Shown here: positions 49,751 through 58,776 of the stretch, piece after piece | Layout: each line of letters starts with the position of its first letter | Position numbering within the stretch: the stretch's first letter is position 1 | Source: Rufibacter hautae | GTDB lineage: Bacteria; Bacteroidota; Bacteroidia; Cytophagales; Hymenobacteraceae | Assembly (NCBI RefSeq): GCF_008271695.1 | Contig: NZ_VKKY01000003.1 | Location: 124,001-188,000 of the forward strand | DNA: 64,000 nt | Direction of reading: 5' to 3' | Translations under genes and position numbers: made by a program | The notes under the pieces: generated by a model | What the model was told of the DNA's origin: nothing | The model's database searches: none | Seen by the model: only the letters and a program-made list of their open reading frames with translations

Positions 49751-51667
49751 ATGATAATTGAACCCGGAGAACTGCTGGCCCATATTAACTCGCCTGCAGA
49801 TTTGCGCCAACTTCCTGAAGATCAGCTGCAACAGGTCTGCCAGGAATTAAGGCAATTCATCATTGACAACGTGTCTATTTACGGAGGGCACTTCGGGGCG
49901 AGTCTAGGTGTGGTGGAGATGACGGTAGCCTTGCATTATGTATTCAACACGCCGTATGACCAACTAGTCTGGGACGTAGGGCACCAAGCCTACGGACACA
50001 AAATTCTCACCGGCCGCAGAGATAACTTCCACACCAACCGCAAACTCAACGGTATCTCGGGTTTCCCTAAAAGAAAAGAAAGCGAGTACGATGCCTTCGG
50101 GGTGGGCCATTCCAGCACGTCTATCTCGGCGGCCTTGGGCATGGCGGTGGCTTCGCAGTACAAAAAGGAATTTGACCGTCACCACATTGCCGTGATTGGC
50201 GATGGCTCTATGACCGCGGGCATGGCCTTTGAGGCCCTGAACCACGGCGGCGCCTCAGACGCCGATCTGCTGGTGGTGCTCAACGACAACTGCATGAGCA
50301 TTGACCCTAACGTGGGCGCGCTCAAAGAATACCTCACCGATATCACCACTTCCCGCACCTACAACAAAGTGCGCGACGAGATCTGGAACATCCTGGGTAA
50401 GATTAGCAAGTTCGGGCCCAACGCCCAGCAGATCGTGGCCAAAGTGGAAAGCGGCATCAAAGCCACGCTCCTGAAGCAGAGCAACCTGTTTGAGAGCCTG
50501 AACTTCCGCTATTTCGGTCCTATTGATGGCCATGATGTGAACCACATGGCATCGGTGCTGAAAGATCTCAAGAAAATTCCGGGACCTAAAATCCTGCATT
50601 GCGTGACGGTGAAAGGGAAGGGCTTTGCCTTAGCCGAGAAAGAACAAACCAAGTGGCACGCTCCCGGTCTGTTTGACAAAGTCACCGGCGAGATCTACAA
50701 AGTACACCATACCACGCCGCAGCCGCCCAAATACCAGGATGTTTTCGGGCATACGTTGCTAGAAATGGCCCAAAAGAATGAGAGGATCATGGGCGTGACC
50801 CCGGCCATGCCGAGCGGTTCTTCCATGAACATCATGATGGCCGCCATGCCAGACCGCGCACTGGACGTGGGAATCGCTGAGCAGCACGCCGTGACGTTCT
50901 CCGCTGGTTTGGCCACGCAAGGCCTGGTGCCGTTCTGTAATATTTACTCCAGCTTCATGCAGCGGGCGTATGACCAAGTGGTGCATGATGTCTGCCTTCA
51001 GAACCTGCACGTGGTATTCTGTCTGGACCGCGCCGGTTTCGCCGGGGCCGATGGTCAGACCCACCACGGTTCCTATGACATTGCCTACATGCGCTGCATC
51101 CCTAACATGGTGGTGTCATCGCCCATGAACGAGCAGGAACTGCGCAACCTTATGTACACCGCTAGCCAAGACGGCATGGGACCTTTCACCATCCGGTACC
51201 CGCGCGGCGAAGGTGTGATGCCCGAGTGGCGCACCCCGTTGGAACTGATTGAAGTGGGCAAAGGCCGCGTCATTCAGGAAGGTGAGGAAGTAGCAATTCT
51301 GACTATCGGACACATTGGTAATTACGTGGTGGACGTTTGCAAGAACCTGAGAATGGACGGTCTGCGTCCGGGCCACTACGATATGCGTTTCGCCAAGCCA
51401 TTGGACGAGAAAATGCTGCACCAGATTTTCCGGAAGTACGACAAAGTAGTGACCGTAGAAGATGGCTGCCTGCAAGGCGGTTTCGGGAGTGCCGTCCTAG
51501 AGTTCATGGCCGATCATGGCTACCAAGCCCAGGTAAAACGCCTCGGCATCCCGGATACGATTGTGGAGCACGGCTCACAGATGGAACTGCACCGCCTCTG
51601 CGGCTTCGACCCAGACGGCATTGAGCGCACCGTAAGAGAACTGATGGACGTAACCGTTCGGGTGTAA
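49751..51667 (+). CDS. dxs: 1-deoxy-D-xylulose-5-phosphate synthase
   Basis: 638 residues from the ATG at 49751 (MIIEPGELLAHINSP). The frame is open from 49679 but that extension is unlike Dxs N-termini. TPP-binding features: VWDVGHQAYGHKILTGR (about 71-87), GDGSMTAGMAFEALNH (about 150-165), and the catalytic Glu in DVGIAEQHAV (about 375). The length matches the family (620-640). It condenses pyruvate and glyceraldehyde-3-phosphate, the first step of the MEP isoprenoid pathway, in the cytoplasm. Its upstream region has three dyad copies; a strong terminator follows. Confidence 0.96.
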   Translation: MIIEPGELLAHINSPADLRQLPEDQLQQVCQELRQFIIDNVSIYGGHFGASLGVVEMTVALHYVFNTPYDQLVWDVGHQAYGHKILTGRRDNFHTNRKLNGISGFPKRKESEYDAFGVGHSSTSISAALGMAVASQYKKEFDRHHIAVIGDGSMTAGMAFEALNHGGASDADLLVVLNDNCMSIDPNVGALKEYLTDITTSRTYNKVRDEIWNILGKISKFGPNAQQIVAKVESGIKATLLKQSNLFESLNFRYFGPIDGHDVNHMASVLKDLKKIPGPKILHCVTVKGKGFALAEKEQTKWHAPGLFDKVTGEIYKVHHTTPQPPKYQDVFGHTLLEMAQKNERIMGVTPAMPSGSSMNIMMAAMPDRALDVGIAEQHAVTFSAGLATQGLVPFCNIYSSFMQRAYDQVVHDVCLQNLHVVFCLDRAGFAGADGQTHHGSYDIAYMRCIPNMVVSSPMNEQELRNLMYTASQDGMGPFTIRYPRGEGVMPEWRTPLELIEVGKGRVIQEGEEVAILTIGHIGNYVVDVCKNLRMDGLRPGHYDMRFAKPLDEKMLHQIFRKYDKVVTVEDGCLQGGFGSAVLEFMADHGYQAQVKRLGIPDTIVEHGSQMELHRLCGFDPDGIERTVRELMDVTVRV

Positions 51668-51690
51668 TAACTCTTAAGACTATAAGATTA

Positions 51691-51726
51691 GACCTCACCG
51701 GTTTCCGGAACCGGTGAGGTCTTTTT
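51691..51726 (+). terminator. Terminator of dxs
   Basis: Perfect 13-bp stem GACCTCACCGGTT (51691-51703) with AACCGGTGAGGTC (51709-51721), followed by TTTTT. Confidence 0.92.
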
Positions 51727-51763
51727 GTTTCCGGGCTGATTTTATGAAAACGGCCTCCAACCG
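51726..51763. repeat. 38-bp dyad family copy 25
   Basis: It starts TGTTTCCGGGCTG, has a TTTTATGAAAA centre and ends CCAACCG. It abuts the dxs terminator. Confidence 0.7.
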
Positions 51764-51830
51764 ACTTAGTCAACTCGTTCTGACCCGTTAAAAACAAATC
51801 CTTACCTTTAAGCCAAAGATCTTTTTGCTC

Positions 51831-52085
51831 ATGGCTGCACCTGCTTTGTCCCCAAAGGAGAAAACCAAAATCTATCTTACTTCCTTCCTGCTGGTGCTGG
51901 TAATCTACATGGTGATTGACCTGTATGTGCCCATCAAAAAGATGATAGCTGGGCATGATTTTGCCTTTTCAGAACTAATAGCTCATTTACAGCTGCCCAA
52001 GAAAGCGCCTTTTATAGTCCTGATCACCTGGCTTATGTCCATGAGCAGGATTGAGAAAAAGACCAAGGCTCTAGCCGCACATTGA
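51831..52085 (+). CDS. Small membrane protein of unknown function
   Basis: 84 residues from the ATG at 51831 (the TTG at 51825 is less likely). It has a central hydrophobic segment (about 17-34, TSFLLVLVIYMVIDLYV) and a second weaker one (about 60-72), with basic flanks. Unrecognised. The coding call rests on an uninterrupted frame with neighbour-like codon use and a hydrophobic core. It is followed at 125 nt by a lipoprotein gene on the same strand. Confidence 0.55.
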   Translation: MAAPALSPKEKTKIYLTSFLLVLVIYMVIDLYVPIKKMIAGHDFAFSELIAHLQLPKKAPFIVLITWLMSMSRIEKKTKALAAH

Positions 52086-52209
52086 AAGCTTTTACATGGC
52101 GAGGAATCCACCGTCAAATCTCTCTTCAACCAATATGTCCTCTTTGGAGAAAACCAAAAGGGAGGTTATTTATCTAGATTTGCTATCTTCCCTGCAGAAC
52201 GCTCTGTCT

Positions 52210-52818
52210 ATGAAAAATTTGGTCTTTCTCTCTTTTTGTCTTTGCTTATTTTCTTGTGAGCCTAAAGCCGTGCAAGACGCCCCGATAGTGGTTCAGGAGA
52301 ACACCGCAGAAGCCTCGGTTGCTGAGGTAAGTGCACCAGTGATAGCTACTTCTGCCGTTAAAGACAACAAGAGCGCACCAGAGGCGGAAAGTGAATTTGT
52401 AGAAGGAGAAAACGGTGATTATGAAGAATATGCCACCTACTACGTCACCATTGCAGATACCGGAATGTCTTATTACCCGCTTCGGGAAAAGATGATGGCA
52501 CTGTCCCAAGCCTTGCCATTACCAATTGATACCATGGGGCGGTATTATGACACTAAGAAAAGCCTGATTGTTTTGCCTGAGAATGACGAGGATGATTTGT
52601 TTGCCGGGGATTACTTTCCTAGACGAGGTCCGGACGTGCACCTAAGCTTGGAGTACCTGGATTTGTATCAGAAGAAAGCCGGAAAGAAAACCATTGCCTT
52701 GGTCTCCGGGATCTATGAGAAGAAAACCAGCGCAGATTCTGCCCTGCAGGTGCTGAAAAGCGCTGCGGGTGGAGCCTTCGTAGTAAAAACAGAGATGTAC
52801 ATTGGCTGTATTCACTAA
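52210..52818 (+). CDS. Lipoprotein of unknown function (Bacteroidota family)
   Basis: 202 residues from the ATG at 52210. The longer frame from 52096 puts 38 residues before a clean lipoprotein signal (LVFLSFCLCLFSC), so the later start is chosen. A low-complexity acidic linker (about 25-75) leads to a compact domain with IDTMGRYYDTKKSLIVLP, an acidic loop, GDYFPRR and LSLEYLDLY. The C-terminus (KTIALVSGIYEKKTSADSALQ, FVVKTEMYIGCIH) has a SPOR-like rhythm. I recall similar uncharacterised Bacteroidota proteins but cannot name a function. It might bind cell-wall glycans if the SPOR reading is right. Confidence 0.7.
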   Translation: MKNLVFLSFCLCLFSCEPKAVQDAPIVVQENTAEASVAEVSAPVIATSAVKDNKSAPEAESEFVEGENGDYEEYATYYVTIADTGMSYYPLREKMMALSQALPLPIDTMGRYYDTKKSLIVLPENDEDDLFAGDYFPRRGPDVHLSLEYLDLYQKKAGKKTIALVSGIYEKKTSADSALQVLKSAAGGAFVVKTEMYIGCIH

Positions 52819-52827
52819 AAGGATACT

Positions 52828-52863
52828 TCTTTTGCCATCCTTTCCGTAAAACAGGCCAAAATC
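52828..52863. repeat. Degenerate dyad-family copy between the lipoprotein and hydrolase genes
   Basis: The right half AAAACAGGCCAAAAT is typical; the left half (TCTTTTGCCATCC) is weak. Confidence 0.35.
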
Positions 52864-52874
52864 CCTCTTGCGCC

Positions 52875-53690
52875 ATGACCAATACCACCCTTGCCTATAC
52901 TGAAATCGGCTCCGGCCCCGCCATTGTCTTCCTGCACGGCTTCTGCGAAAGCAAAGAACTCTGGACCGATTTCACCAAGCCGCTGCAGCACCAGTTCCGG
53001 ATTATCACAGTAGACCTGCCTGGCCACGGCGAAAGCCCTGCCACCCAAGATTTCTCCATGGAAAACCAAGCCCAACAAGTGCAGGAAACCTTACAGACGT
53101 TGCAGGTAGAGAAATGCCTGCTGGTGGGCCACTCCATGGGCGGTTACGTGGGCATGGCCATGGCTGAGTTATTCCCTGAGTTGCTCTACGGCCTTTGCCT
53201 GTTCCACTCCAGTGCCTTGCCTGATTCTGAGGAGAAGAAAGAAACCCGCAACAAAACCGCCGACTTTGTGCAGAAACACGGCATTGACAAGTTCATGGAC
53301 ACGTTTGTAGCTCCTCTGTTCGCCGAAAGCAACCGGGTTTCTTGTACAGACGCCATCGAGAAGATGCAGGCCATCGGCAAAGCCACTCCTCAAGAAACTG
53401 TTTTGGGCTGCCTGCAAGCCATGCGCGACCGCCCAGACAGAACGGAGGTGCTGAGAACCACCGCAATTCCGGTGTTCTTCATCGCAGGCAAAGAAGACCC
53501 GGCGGTTCCGGTAGAAGCTACTTTGCAGCAGTGCCATTTGCCCGAGAACAGCATGACCTACTTTTTGGGACACGTGGGCCACATGGGCATGTTTGAGAAT
53601 ACCGCCCTCACGCGGCAGGCTTTGCTCAAGTTCGCCGAGACCCTGTACCCCGCTGATGCCCAAAAATACAGAGCGGCTAATTCTTTTTAA
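52875..53690 (+). CDS. Alpha/beta hydrolase
   Basis: 271 residues. Oxyanion segment FLHGFCES (19-26), nucleophile elbow GHSMGG (Ser near 79), acid Asp in the GKEDPAVP segment and His in LGHVGHMGMFE. A cytoplasmic esterase/lipase or MhpC-like C-C hydrolase by family; substrate unknown. There is no signal peptide. It starts 56 nt after the lipoprotein gene on the same strand. A complete hairpin with a dyad core follows. Confidence 0.9.
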   Translation: MTNTTLAYTEIGSGPAIVFLHGFCESKELWTDFTKPLQHQFRIITVDLPGHGESPATQDFSMENQAQQVQETLQTLQVEKCLLVGHSMGGYVGMAMAELFPELLYGLCLFHSSALPDSEEKKETRNKTADFVQKHGIDKFMDTFVAPLFAESNRVSCTDAIEKMQAIGKATPQETVLGCLQAMRDRPDRTEVLRTTAIPVFFIAGKEDPAVPVEATLQQCHLPENSMTYFLGHVGHMGMFENTALTRQALLKFAETLYPADAQKYRAANSF

Positions 53691-53716
53691 TTCCAAGAAG
53701 AAGCTAACTGCTTTTC

Positions 53717-53764
53717 AGCGCCGTTTAGAGGTTGTTTTTAAGAAAGCAGCCTCTAAACGGCGCT
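53717..53764. repeat. 38-bp dyad family copy 26 (core 53722-53759) with AGCGC/GCGCT arms
   Basis: The core starts CGTTTAGAGGTTG and ends CCTCTAAACG. Its variable segment AGAGG pairs with CCTCT, a covarying pair. Probable terminator of the hydrolase gene, although the T-tract is weak. Confidence 0.85.
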
Positions 53765-53902
53765 TCTGTTTCGGTGGCACACAGTTTTCAAGGTAAGGGA
53801 GAGACAAAACCAACAGGGCGTTTCCGTAACTCCCGTTTTTACGCTATTTTCAGATTTTAAAACCTACTCCTAACGCGAACAAATCTACTTCCCTTGCCTT
53901 TT

Positions 53903-56836
53903 ATGCTACGCAAACCCTTGTACCCACTCATGCTGATGGGGCTTCTGAGCCTTCCAGCGGTGGCCCAGAAAAAAGAAAAGCAACCTGCGGCCACTTCCGC
54001 CAAATCCCGGATGGAAGGGTATCAGCAACGGTTGCAACTGCAGAAAAACTCTCTGGTAAGCAACCTGCCGTTCCGTAACGTGGGACCGACTGTGATGAGC
54101 GGGCGCGTGGTAGACGTAGACGTAAACCCAGCAGACCCCACCAATTTTTACGTGGCCTACGCCTCCGGCGGATTGTGGCACACCACCAACAACGGTATCT
54201 CCTTTGAGCCACTTTTCAGCAACGAAACGGTCATCACCATAGGGGACATCAGCGTTGACTGGAAGACCAATACCATTTACCTGGGAACCGGCGAGGCCAA
54301 CTCCAGTCGCTCTTCTTACTCAGGCGTGGGTATTTATAAAAGCACCGATGGCGGCAAAACCTGGCAGTACAAAGGCCTGCCGGAGAGTCACCACATTGGG
54401 CGTATCATCCAGCACCCTACAGATCCCAACACGGCTTGGGTAGCGGCTTTGGGTCACCTGTATTCGCCTAACACCGAGCGCGGCGTCTATAAAACCACTG
54501 ATGGCGGCAACACCTGGAAGCACGTCCTGAAAGGCGGCGACGACAACACCGGAGCCGTGGACTTGGTCATTGACCCTTCCAATCCCAATGTCCTATACAC
54601 CAGCATGTGGCACCGCGAGCGCCGCGCTTGGAACTTTGTGGAAGGCGGCAGCACCTCGGGCGTGTTCAAAAGCACCGATGGCGGAAACGCCTGGCAGCGT
54701 ATCACGGGCGGCAACAGCGGCTTTCCGGCTACGGAAGGCATCGGGCGGATTGGTTTGAGCATTTTCCCGCAGAACCCCAACATCATCTACGCCAGCGTAG
54801 ACAACCAAGACCTGCGCCAAGATGTGAAACCGGCCGTGGCTACCGGCAACAAGCTGCGCAAAGAGCAATTCAAAGACTTCACCAAGGAGGATCTCCTAAA
54901 GATGGACGATGCTTCCATCAACAGCTTCCTGGAGGAAAACAACTTCCCGCGCCAGTACACGGCCAAAACCGTGAAAGAGATGGTGAGTTCTGATAAAATC
55001 AGGCCGGTGGCGCTGTCAGATTTCTTGGTAGATGCCAACTCCATGATGATTGAAACCCCGGTGACGGGTGCGCAGGTGTACCGCTCAGACGATGCCGGCA
55101 AGACCTGGAAGAAAACGCACGAGGGCTACATAGATGACCTGTACTACACCTACGGCTATTATTTTGGGGTAATCCGGGTGTCGCCGTTGAACGCGAACCA
55201 CGTGTACATTCTGGGCGTGCCGTTGCTGAAATCAGAGGATGCGGGCAAAACTTGGAAAGAGATCGGCGGCGATAACGTGCACTCAGACCACCAGGATTTA
55301 TGGGTAAGCCCTACGCGTCCGGGCCATTTGGTTAACGGCAACGACGGCGGTATCAACATCACCTATGACGATGGAAAAACCTGGTTCAAGGCCAACTCGC
55401 CGGCGGTAGGGCAGTTCTACTCTGTGACTGTAGACATGGCCCAGCCTTACAACGTGTACGGCGGCTTGCAGGACAACGGCGTGTGGGGCGGCCCAAGTAC
55501 GTACGCGGCCAGCTCCGCCTGGACCGACAACGGCCGTTATCCGTACCAGCGCCTCGGCGGCGGTGACGGCATGATGGTGCAGGTAGACTACCGCGACAAC
55601 AACACCGTGTACACCGGCTCGCAGTACGGCGCGTACTACCGCCTGAACAAAGCCACCGGACAGCGTTTGTCCATCCAACCTAAGCATCAATTGGGTGAGC
55701 GTCCATTGCGCTTCAACTGGGAAAGCCCGATTCTTCTCTCACGCCACAACCAGGATGTGCTGTACTTCGGGTCTAATAAATTCCACCGTTCCCTGAACAA
55801 AGGCGAAAACATGGAAGCTCTCTCTGGTGATTTGACCAAAGGTGGCCGCAAAGGCGATGTGGGCTACGGCACCCTGACTACTATTGAAGAATCGCCTAAG
55901 AAGTTCGGTTTGCTATACACCGGCTCCGACGATGGATTGATTCATGTGAGCCGAGACGGAGGCTACACCTGGACGAAGATCTCTGACAAACTTCCGCAGG
56001 ACATGTGGATCAGCGGATTGGTGGCTTCGGCGGAAAACGAAGGCACTGTTTATGCCACCCTGAACGGCTACCGTTGGGATGATTTCAACCCTTACCTGTT
56101 TGTGTCTCAAGACTACGGAAAGACCTGGAAGCAAATAGGCAAAGATTTGCCAAAAGAGCCGCTAAACGTAGTGCGGGAAGATCCTAAGAATACCAACGTG
56201 CTATACGTGGGATCGGATAACGGCTTGTACGTGTCCTTTGACAAAGGCCAAACCTTCCAGGCGATGGGCGGCGATGTGTTGCCAGCAGTGGCGGTACATG
56301 ATTTGGCCATCCATCCGCGCGAGAATGATTTGATAGTGGGCACGCATGGCCGCTCCATCTACATCGGTAACGTGGCGCATTTGCAGCAACTCACGCCAGC
56401 CGTGCAGCAGAAAGGCGTGCATGTGTTCCAGATTACTCCGCCGCAGTACTCAGAGCGTTGGGGCCAGAAGTTCGGGGCCTGGAATGAGCCGATGACGCCT
56501 TCTTTGACCATCCCTTACTTCGTGAATGCAGCTGGTACCGCCACCGTGCGCGTGAAAACCGACAAAGGACAGGTGCTGAAAGAACTGAAAGACCAAAGCG
56601 AGCGCGGCCTGAACTACGTGGCGTATGACTTAACCTTGGAAACAGCGAACACGGCTGCCTACGAGCAAGCGCTGAACGAAGGCCGCAAAGGTGGTGATCC
56701 GGTGAAGGTAACCAAATCTGCCAATGAGCAGCTGTACCTGCGTCCGGGGAAATACGTGGTGGAAGTTGAAGCCAACGGGAACAAGACCTCGCAGGAATTC
56801 ACGTTGAAAGCGCCTGAGCGCCGGGGAAGAGAATAG
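53903..56836 (+). CDS. Exported BNR/Vps10-sortilin-type beta-propeller protein
   Basis: 977 residues from the ATG at 53903 (MLRKPLYPLMLM; the TTG at 53894 is unlikely). Signal peptide to about residue 21. At least nine Asp-box motifs occur: STDGGKTW, TTDGGNTW, STDGGNAW, SDDAGKTW, SEDAGKTW, DDGKTW, RDGGYTW, QDYGKTW and DKGQTF. A C-terminal beta-sandwich (about 870-977) follows. This is the large glycosyl-hydrolase-like/sortilin family found widely in Bacteroidota; enzymatic activity is unproven. No T9SS C-terminal motif is seen, so export is probably to the periplasm. Confidence 0.88.
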   Translation: MLRKPLYPLMLMGLLSLPAVAQKKEKQPAATSAKSRMEGYQQRLQLQKNSLVSNLPFRNVGPTVMSGRVVDVDVNPADPTNFYVAYASGGLWHTTNNGISFEPLFSNETVITIGDISVDWKTNTIYLGTGEANSSRSSYSGVGIYKSTDGGKTWQYKGLPESHHIGRIIQHPTDPNTAWVAALGHLYSPNTERGVYKTTDGGNTWKHVLKGGDDNTGAVDLVIDPSNPNVLYTSMWHRERRAWNFVEGGSTSGVFKSTDGGNAWQRITGGNSGFPATEGIGRIGLSIFPQNPNIIYASVDNQDLRQDVKPAVATGNKLRKEQFKDFTKEDLLKMDDASINSFLEENNFPRQYTAKTVKEMVSSDKIRPVALSDFLVDANSMMIETPVTGAQVYRSDDAGKTWKKTHEGYIDDLYYTYGYYFGVIRVSPLNANHVYILGVPLLKSEDAGKTWKEIGGDNVHSDHQDLWVSPTRPGHLVNGNDGGINITYDDGKTWFKANSPAVGQFYSVTVDMAQPYNVYGGLQDNGVWGGPSTYAASSAWTDNGRYPYQRLGGGDGMMVQVDYRDNNTVYTGSQYGAYYRLNKATGQRLSIQPKHQLGERPLRFNWESPILLSRHNQDVLYFGSNKFHRSLNKGENMEALSGDLTKGGRKGDVGYGTLTTIEESPKKFGLLYTGSDDGLIHVSRDGGYTWTKISDKLPQDMWISGLVASAENEGTVYATLNGYRWDDFNPYLFVSQDYGKTWKQIGKDLPKEPLNVVREDPKNTNVLYVGSDNGLYVSFDKGQTFQAMGGDVLPAVAVHDLAIHPRENDLIVGTHGRSIYIGNVAHLQQLTPAVQQKGVHVFQITPPQYSERWGQKFGAWNEPMTPSLTIPYFVNAAGTATVRVKTDKGQVLKELKDQSERGLNYVAYDLTLETANTAAYEQALNEGRKGGDPVKVTKSANEQLYLRPGKYVVEVEANGNKTSQEFTLKAPERRGRE

Positions 56837-56848
56837 GGCTGGACCTGT

Positions 56849-56920
56849 CTAAAAAGAAGAACTTCCGTTTTTGTCCTGTTTCACAGAAAGCAGGGCAGAA
56901 ACGGAAGTTCTTCTTTTTAG
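56849..56920. terminator. 72-bp inverted repeat containing dyad copy 27 (core 56866-56903)
   Basis: Outer arms of 17 bp (56849-56865 and 56904-56920, with AAAAAGAAGAACTTC) are perfect. The inner 38 bp is a dyad-family member (CGTTTTTGTCCTG and CAGAAACG). The whole can end transcription from either side; both convergent neighbours would benefit. Confidence 0.88.
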
Positions 56921-56958
56921 GCGGATCACGTACGTGCTTTGAGCCACTATGCTGGGAA

Positions 56959-57399
56959 TCAGTTACTGGCGAAAGTGTCAGTGCTGGAGCTTTCAGACCC
57001 GAAATGCTCTTTGATCAGGTGGAGGGCATCGGCTTGGGTGAGCGGCTTGGACAAGTGGCCATCCACATCGGGAAACTCTTTGAGGCGGTGCAGGTCATAG
57101 AAACTGGCCGAGGAAGACAAGGCGAACAGTTTCTTCGCTTTCCGTTCCGGGGACAGGTGCTGGTATCGCTCCAGGAAGTCAAACCCATCCATCACCGACA
57201 TTTTTATATCCACCAGAATCAAATCCAGGGGAAAATCAGACTCCAGGTGTTCGGGGCTGCTTAGGTACGTGAGGGCTGCCTGGCCATCGGTAACCACGTC
57301 AATGTGCTGCGCGATCTCGGCTTTGTTGAGAACGCGTTTGTTCATATAGTTGGTGATATCGTCGTCGTCAATTAACAAGATCCGGTTGATTCTTTCCAT
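56959..57399 (-). CDS. Single-domain response regulator
   Basis: 146 residues from the ATG at 57399. A 27-residue extension from 57480 is basic/hydrophobic and unlike receiver starts. Acidic pocket DDDD (11-14), phospho-acceptor Asp64 in ILVDIKM, the Met-x2-Met-Asp-Gly turn after it, Ser in ALSSSA and Lys in LSKPLT. There is no output domain, so it probably relays phosphate or acts through protein contact, like other stand-alone CheY-type receivers in Bacteroidota. No histidine kinase gene is near. Confidence 0.88.
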   Translation of the reverse strand: MERINRILLIDDDDITNYMNKRVLNKAEIAQHIDVVTDGQAALTYLSSPEHLESDFPLDLILVDIKMSVMDGFDFLERYQHLSPERKAKKLFALSSSASFYDLHRLKEFPDVDGHLSKPLTQADALHLIKEHFGSESSSTDTFASN

Positions 57400-57708
57400 G
57401 GGTGGAGCGTTTTGTTTCCGGTAAAGGTACAGTATACGCAAAATAAGGAGCCGGGTAAGAAAGAATATAAACCTAGGCAAACCAGCATCCGCCTATGATG
57501 CCTTCCAGTGAATTGAAACCAAGATAGGGAAAGGATTTTGGGTGAAGGAAGAAGGTAGGAGGTATTTGTGATAAGGGTTTGGCAATCAAAGCTTTGTACA
57601 GGCGGATTTAACCCCGTTGTTTTTTTCTGAGGAGAAGCTGTTGAAAAAGCCTATCTTCAAGACCATAAAGGCGTAAACCGCAAATTTGATTTATCCACTT
57701 AGTCTCAC
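57400..57708. other. Divergent gap with no supported gene
   Basis: About 310 bp between the response regulator and the lipoprotein gene. No good TTTG/TAnnTTTG pair for the lipoprotein gene was found. No dyad copy of quality is present. Confidence 0.5.
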
Positions 57709-58764
57709 ATGAATTTTAACCCGATAAAAAGAGGAAACAGTCTACAACTGCTGTGTGCCTTTGGCATAGGTTTGCTTACCGCTTGTAATACTGGCGGGCA
57801 AAAGGAAGCGAACGGAGCCCAAGCCGCTACCCACCAAGACGCGGTCGCTACCCCAGACTCCACCCAAAAAGCGAAAGCCACGGCTACTGCCTTGAAAGAC
57901 ACTACCGCTGTGGGTGATTCTACTGCCGCTCCGGCGGCCCCTGCTTTTGTAGTCAATGACGAAGCGGCCGACAACCCCGGTGCCATTCTGCCTCATAAAC
58001 GGATTGTGGCTTATTATGGAAATCCGCTCTCTAAACGGATGGGGATCTTGGGCGAGATTCCTCGGGAACAAATGCTGGCCAGACTTGACGGCGAAGTAAA
58101 AGCTTGGCAAGCGGCAGACCCCAGTATTCCGGTACAGCCGGCACTTCACCTGGTGTTTGTGACCGCCCAGGGCGCTCCCGGAAAAAGCGGTACCTACCGT
58201 ATGCGCATGAGCGATCACCTGGCTGATACCGTGATTGCCTGGGCTGCCAAAAGAAACGCCATTGTGTTCCTTGACATCCAGATCGGACGCAGCACCGTGG
58301 AGGCTGAATTGCCGCGCCTGGAACAATGGCTCAAATTGCCCCAGGTGCATTTAGGCATTGACCCGGAATTCGCGATGAAGAACGGCGCCATCCCAGGCCG
58401 TAAAATAGGTGCCCTGGATGCAAGTGAAATCAACTATGCCACCCAATTCCTGAACGATATCGCTGTGAAGTATAACTTGCCGCCAAAGATTCTGGTGGTG
58501 CATCGTTTCACCCAGCGCATGGTGACCAATTACAAGAACATCAAGCTGCGGCCCAACGTGCAGTTTGTCATGCACATGGACGGTTGGGGCGACCGCGTCC
58601 TAAAGAAGAGCACTTACCTGGCGTACATCAAGAAGGAGCCCGTTCAGTATACCGGTTTCAAAATCTTCTACTACAACGATACCAAGAAGAAAGGCTCCAA
58701 GCTGTATACGCCTAAAGAAGTACTGGCGCTTACTCCTAAACCGATGTATATTCAGTATCAATAA
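57709..58764 (+). CDS. Lipoprotein of unknown function, possible barrel-like domain
   Basis: 351 residues. Lipoprotein signal ending LLTAC (Cys26), a Thr/Ala-rich linker (about 30-85), then a globular domain from about 95. Its pattern of alternating strands and helices (RIVAYYGNP, LHLVFVTAQ, AIVFLDIQIG, VHLGIDPEF, PKILVVHRFTQRMV, VQFVMHMDGWG, FKIFYY) resembles a TIM barrel. The acidic residues at strand ends (DIQIG, DPEF) would suit a glycoside-hydrolase-like site, but this is inference only. It sits alone, with a terminator downstream. Confidence 0.8.
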   Translation: MNFNPIKRGNSLQLLCAFGIGLLTACNTGGQKEANGAQAATHQDAVATPDSTQKAKATATALKDTTAVGDSTAAPAAPAFVVNDEAADNPGAILPHKRIVAYYGNPLSKRMGILGEIPREQMLARLDGEVKAWQAADPSIPVQPALHLVFVTAQGAPGKSGTYRMRMSDHLADTVIAWAAKRNAIVFLDIQIGRSTVEAELPRLEQWLKLPQVHLGIDPEFAMKNGAIPGRKIGALDASEINYATQFLNDIAVKYNLPPKILVVHRFTQRMVTNYKNIKLRPNVQFVMHMDGWGDRVLKKSTYLAYIKKEPVQYTGFKIFYYNDTKKKGSKLYTPKEVLALTPKPMYIQYQ

Positions 58765-58776
58765 TTGGATAACCAG

